DNA of 6,861 nt from contig QHYO01000646.1 of the NCBI GenBank assembly GCA_003224135.1, positions 1-6,861 on the forward strand. Reading direction: 5' to 3'. The translations under genes were made by a program, and so were the position numbers. Source of the DNA: Acidobacteriota bacterium (GTDB taxonomy: Bacteria > Acidobacteriota > Terriglobia > Acidiferrales > UBA7541). The notes under the pieces are model-generated. The model worked only from the letters and a program-made list of their open reading frames with translations. It ran no database searches and was not told the origin of the DNA. This document shows positions 5,900-6,861 of this stretch, in pieces; the first letter of the stretch is position 1; every line of letters starts with the position of its first letter.

Positions 5900-6861
5900 A
5901 TGCAAACCGTTCGTTTCCAGCTTGGTGCAGCGATTGTTTTTTTCGGCTTGCTGGGAAACTTTTGTCCCGCGTCAACGCGAGCCCAACTACAAGGCGATGT
6001 CCCGCCACCTCAGCAACTGACCAACGCGCAGACCGCCCCGAAAGCGCAGCCCGCTTCGTCCATTGCCGCGCCAGCCGGAAAGAAACGTCTTTCCAAGGAC
6101 TTCACGCTAAAGGGCGACTCCACCTGGACCGATACCGGCATCAACGTTTCGCCCGGTGAGCACGTTCTGGTCACTGCAATCGGCAAATTGCGTTACACGG
6201 ACGCAAAGGACGACAATGGCCCCGAAGGTCTGCCGCGCGGCTTCAAAGATCTCCTGCGCATTCTTCCTTTCAATGCTGCCGGACGCGGCTCTTTAGTCGG
6301 CCGCATCGGAGACGGAGATGTTGCGCAACCTTTTCTTATCGGCGCGTCGCACGACGTGGTCTCGCCGATCTCCGGCCATTTGAGCATCGGCATCAATCAA
6401 TCCGATAACGACACCGGCGAAGGCTCCTACACCGTGCACATTGACGTCTACTCTGCTGACCCTACTTCTGGAGCGACTCTTGCGATCGCGAAGTCCGTCA
6501 CCGCGCTCCCCGGCATCGACAATTCGCTTTTCGGACGAATCCCTCGCCGCATCGCCGACAAAGATGGCAATCCCGGCGACATGGTGAACTTCATGATTCT
6601 TGGCCCGGAAGCCGTCATGCAGCGCGTCTTCAGCGCCGCTGGCTGGGTCAAAGTCGATGCAGATGTGAAAGGTACGGTGCTCCACGGCCTGATTGTCAGC
6701 CTCTCGAAAGAGTCTTACCTCACGATGCCGATGAGCCAACTCTACCTTTTCGGCCGGCCTCAGGATTACGGCTGGGCGCACGCCGAGCCCATCAGCGTCG
6801 TCGCTTCTCGCAATCACCTGCGCCTCTGGAAGGCGCCCTTCACCGTGAACGGCGAAACGCT
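5900..6861 (+). CDS. Secreted protein with PA-IL-like lectin domain and LssY C-terminal domain (cut by right edge)
   Basis: The frame is open from the start region to the window edge, giving 320 codons here; the C-terminus is missing. With the ATG at 5900 a signal peptide covers residues 1-28 (QTVRFQ, hydrophobic core, STRA before Gln). A Pro/Ala/Gln-rich linker follows to about 65. Residues 67-185 resemble the galactose-binding PA-IL (LecA) fold: an opening DFTLKGDSTWTDTG, then SPGEHVLVTAIGKLRY, NGPEGLPRG at 106-114, GSLVGRIGDGD at 130-140, and a closing SIGINQSDNDTGEGSYTVHI at 162-181. From about 205 it matches the LssY_C domain, with MVNFMILGPEAVMQRVFSAAGW (228-249), LYLFGRPQDYGW (281-292) and RNHLRLWKAPF (304-314). 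A role in surface carbohydrate binding is plausible; the function of LssY_C is not established. In-frame ATGs at 5867 and 5888 are alternatives. 5900 is preferred for its compact signal peptide and the AGGA at 5885-5888. The gene is divergent from the TPR gene. Confidence 0.88.
   Translation, partial: MQTVRFQLGAAIVFFGLLGNFCPASTRAQLQGDVPPPQQLTNAQTAPKAQPASSIAAPAGKKRLSKDFTLKGDSTWTDTGINVSPGEHVLVTAIGKLRYTDAKDDNGPEGLPRGFKDLLRILPFNAAGRGSLVGRIGDGDVAQPFLIGASHDVVSPISGHLSIGINQSDNDTGEGSYTVHIDVYSADPTSGATLAIAKSVTALPGIDNSLFGRIPRRIADKDGNPGDMVNFMILGPEAVMQRVFSAAGWVKVDADVKGTVLHGLIVSLSKESYLTMPMSQLYLFGRPQDYGWAHAEPISVVASRNHLRLWKAPFTVNGET

Noticed and set aside
6293..6817. Minus-strand open frame of 174 codons
   Set aside because: It is antisense to the PA-IL/LssY_C gene, whose domains are recognisable; the translation is His/Asp/Arg-rich with no family resemblance.

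Overview
The window is an ordinary-looking chromosomal segment of moderate to fairly high GC. The protein families and local gene order resemble Acidobacteriota (Terriglobia / Koribacter-like): secreted TPR proteins next to rnc and lepB, and a PA-IL-like plus LssY_C secreted protein. The taxonomy is an inference from protein style; no marker gene such as rRNA is present.

Layout: five minus-strand genes read leftward from about 5702 to beyond the left edge. They are (i) an exported 525-aa protein with a C-terminal TPR block (5702 to 4125), (ii) an exported 295-aa TPR protein (4030 to 3143), (iii) ribonuclease III, rnc (3113 to 2373), (iv) signal peptidase I, lepB (2366 to 1578), and (v) the first 487 codons of an AsmA-family protein (1462 to 1, cut by the left edge). 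The gaps are 94, 29, 6 and 115 bp, so TPR-rnc-lepB form a tight block; all five could be co-transcribed. The last gene, on the plus strand (about 5900 to the right edge, cut), is divergent. It encodes a secreted protein with a PA-IL (LecA)-like carbohydrate-binding domain followed by an LssY C-terminal domain. The intergenic region 5703-5899 separates the two directions and holds a good sigma70-type promoter pointing left.

Together the left-going genes combine protein export (LepB cleaves signal peptides and most neighbours carry them), envelope biogenesis (AsmA family), periplasmic TPR scaffolds and one RNA-processing enzyme. I found no tRNA, rRNA, CRISPR array, transposase, phage gene or large repeat. 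I found no convincing new defence or mobile system. The points most worth a second look are the HxxxH motif in the 525-aa protein, which resembles a metallopeptidase motif lacking its glutamate, and the lectin-LssY_C combination.
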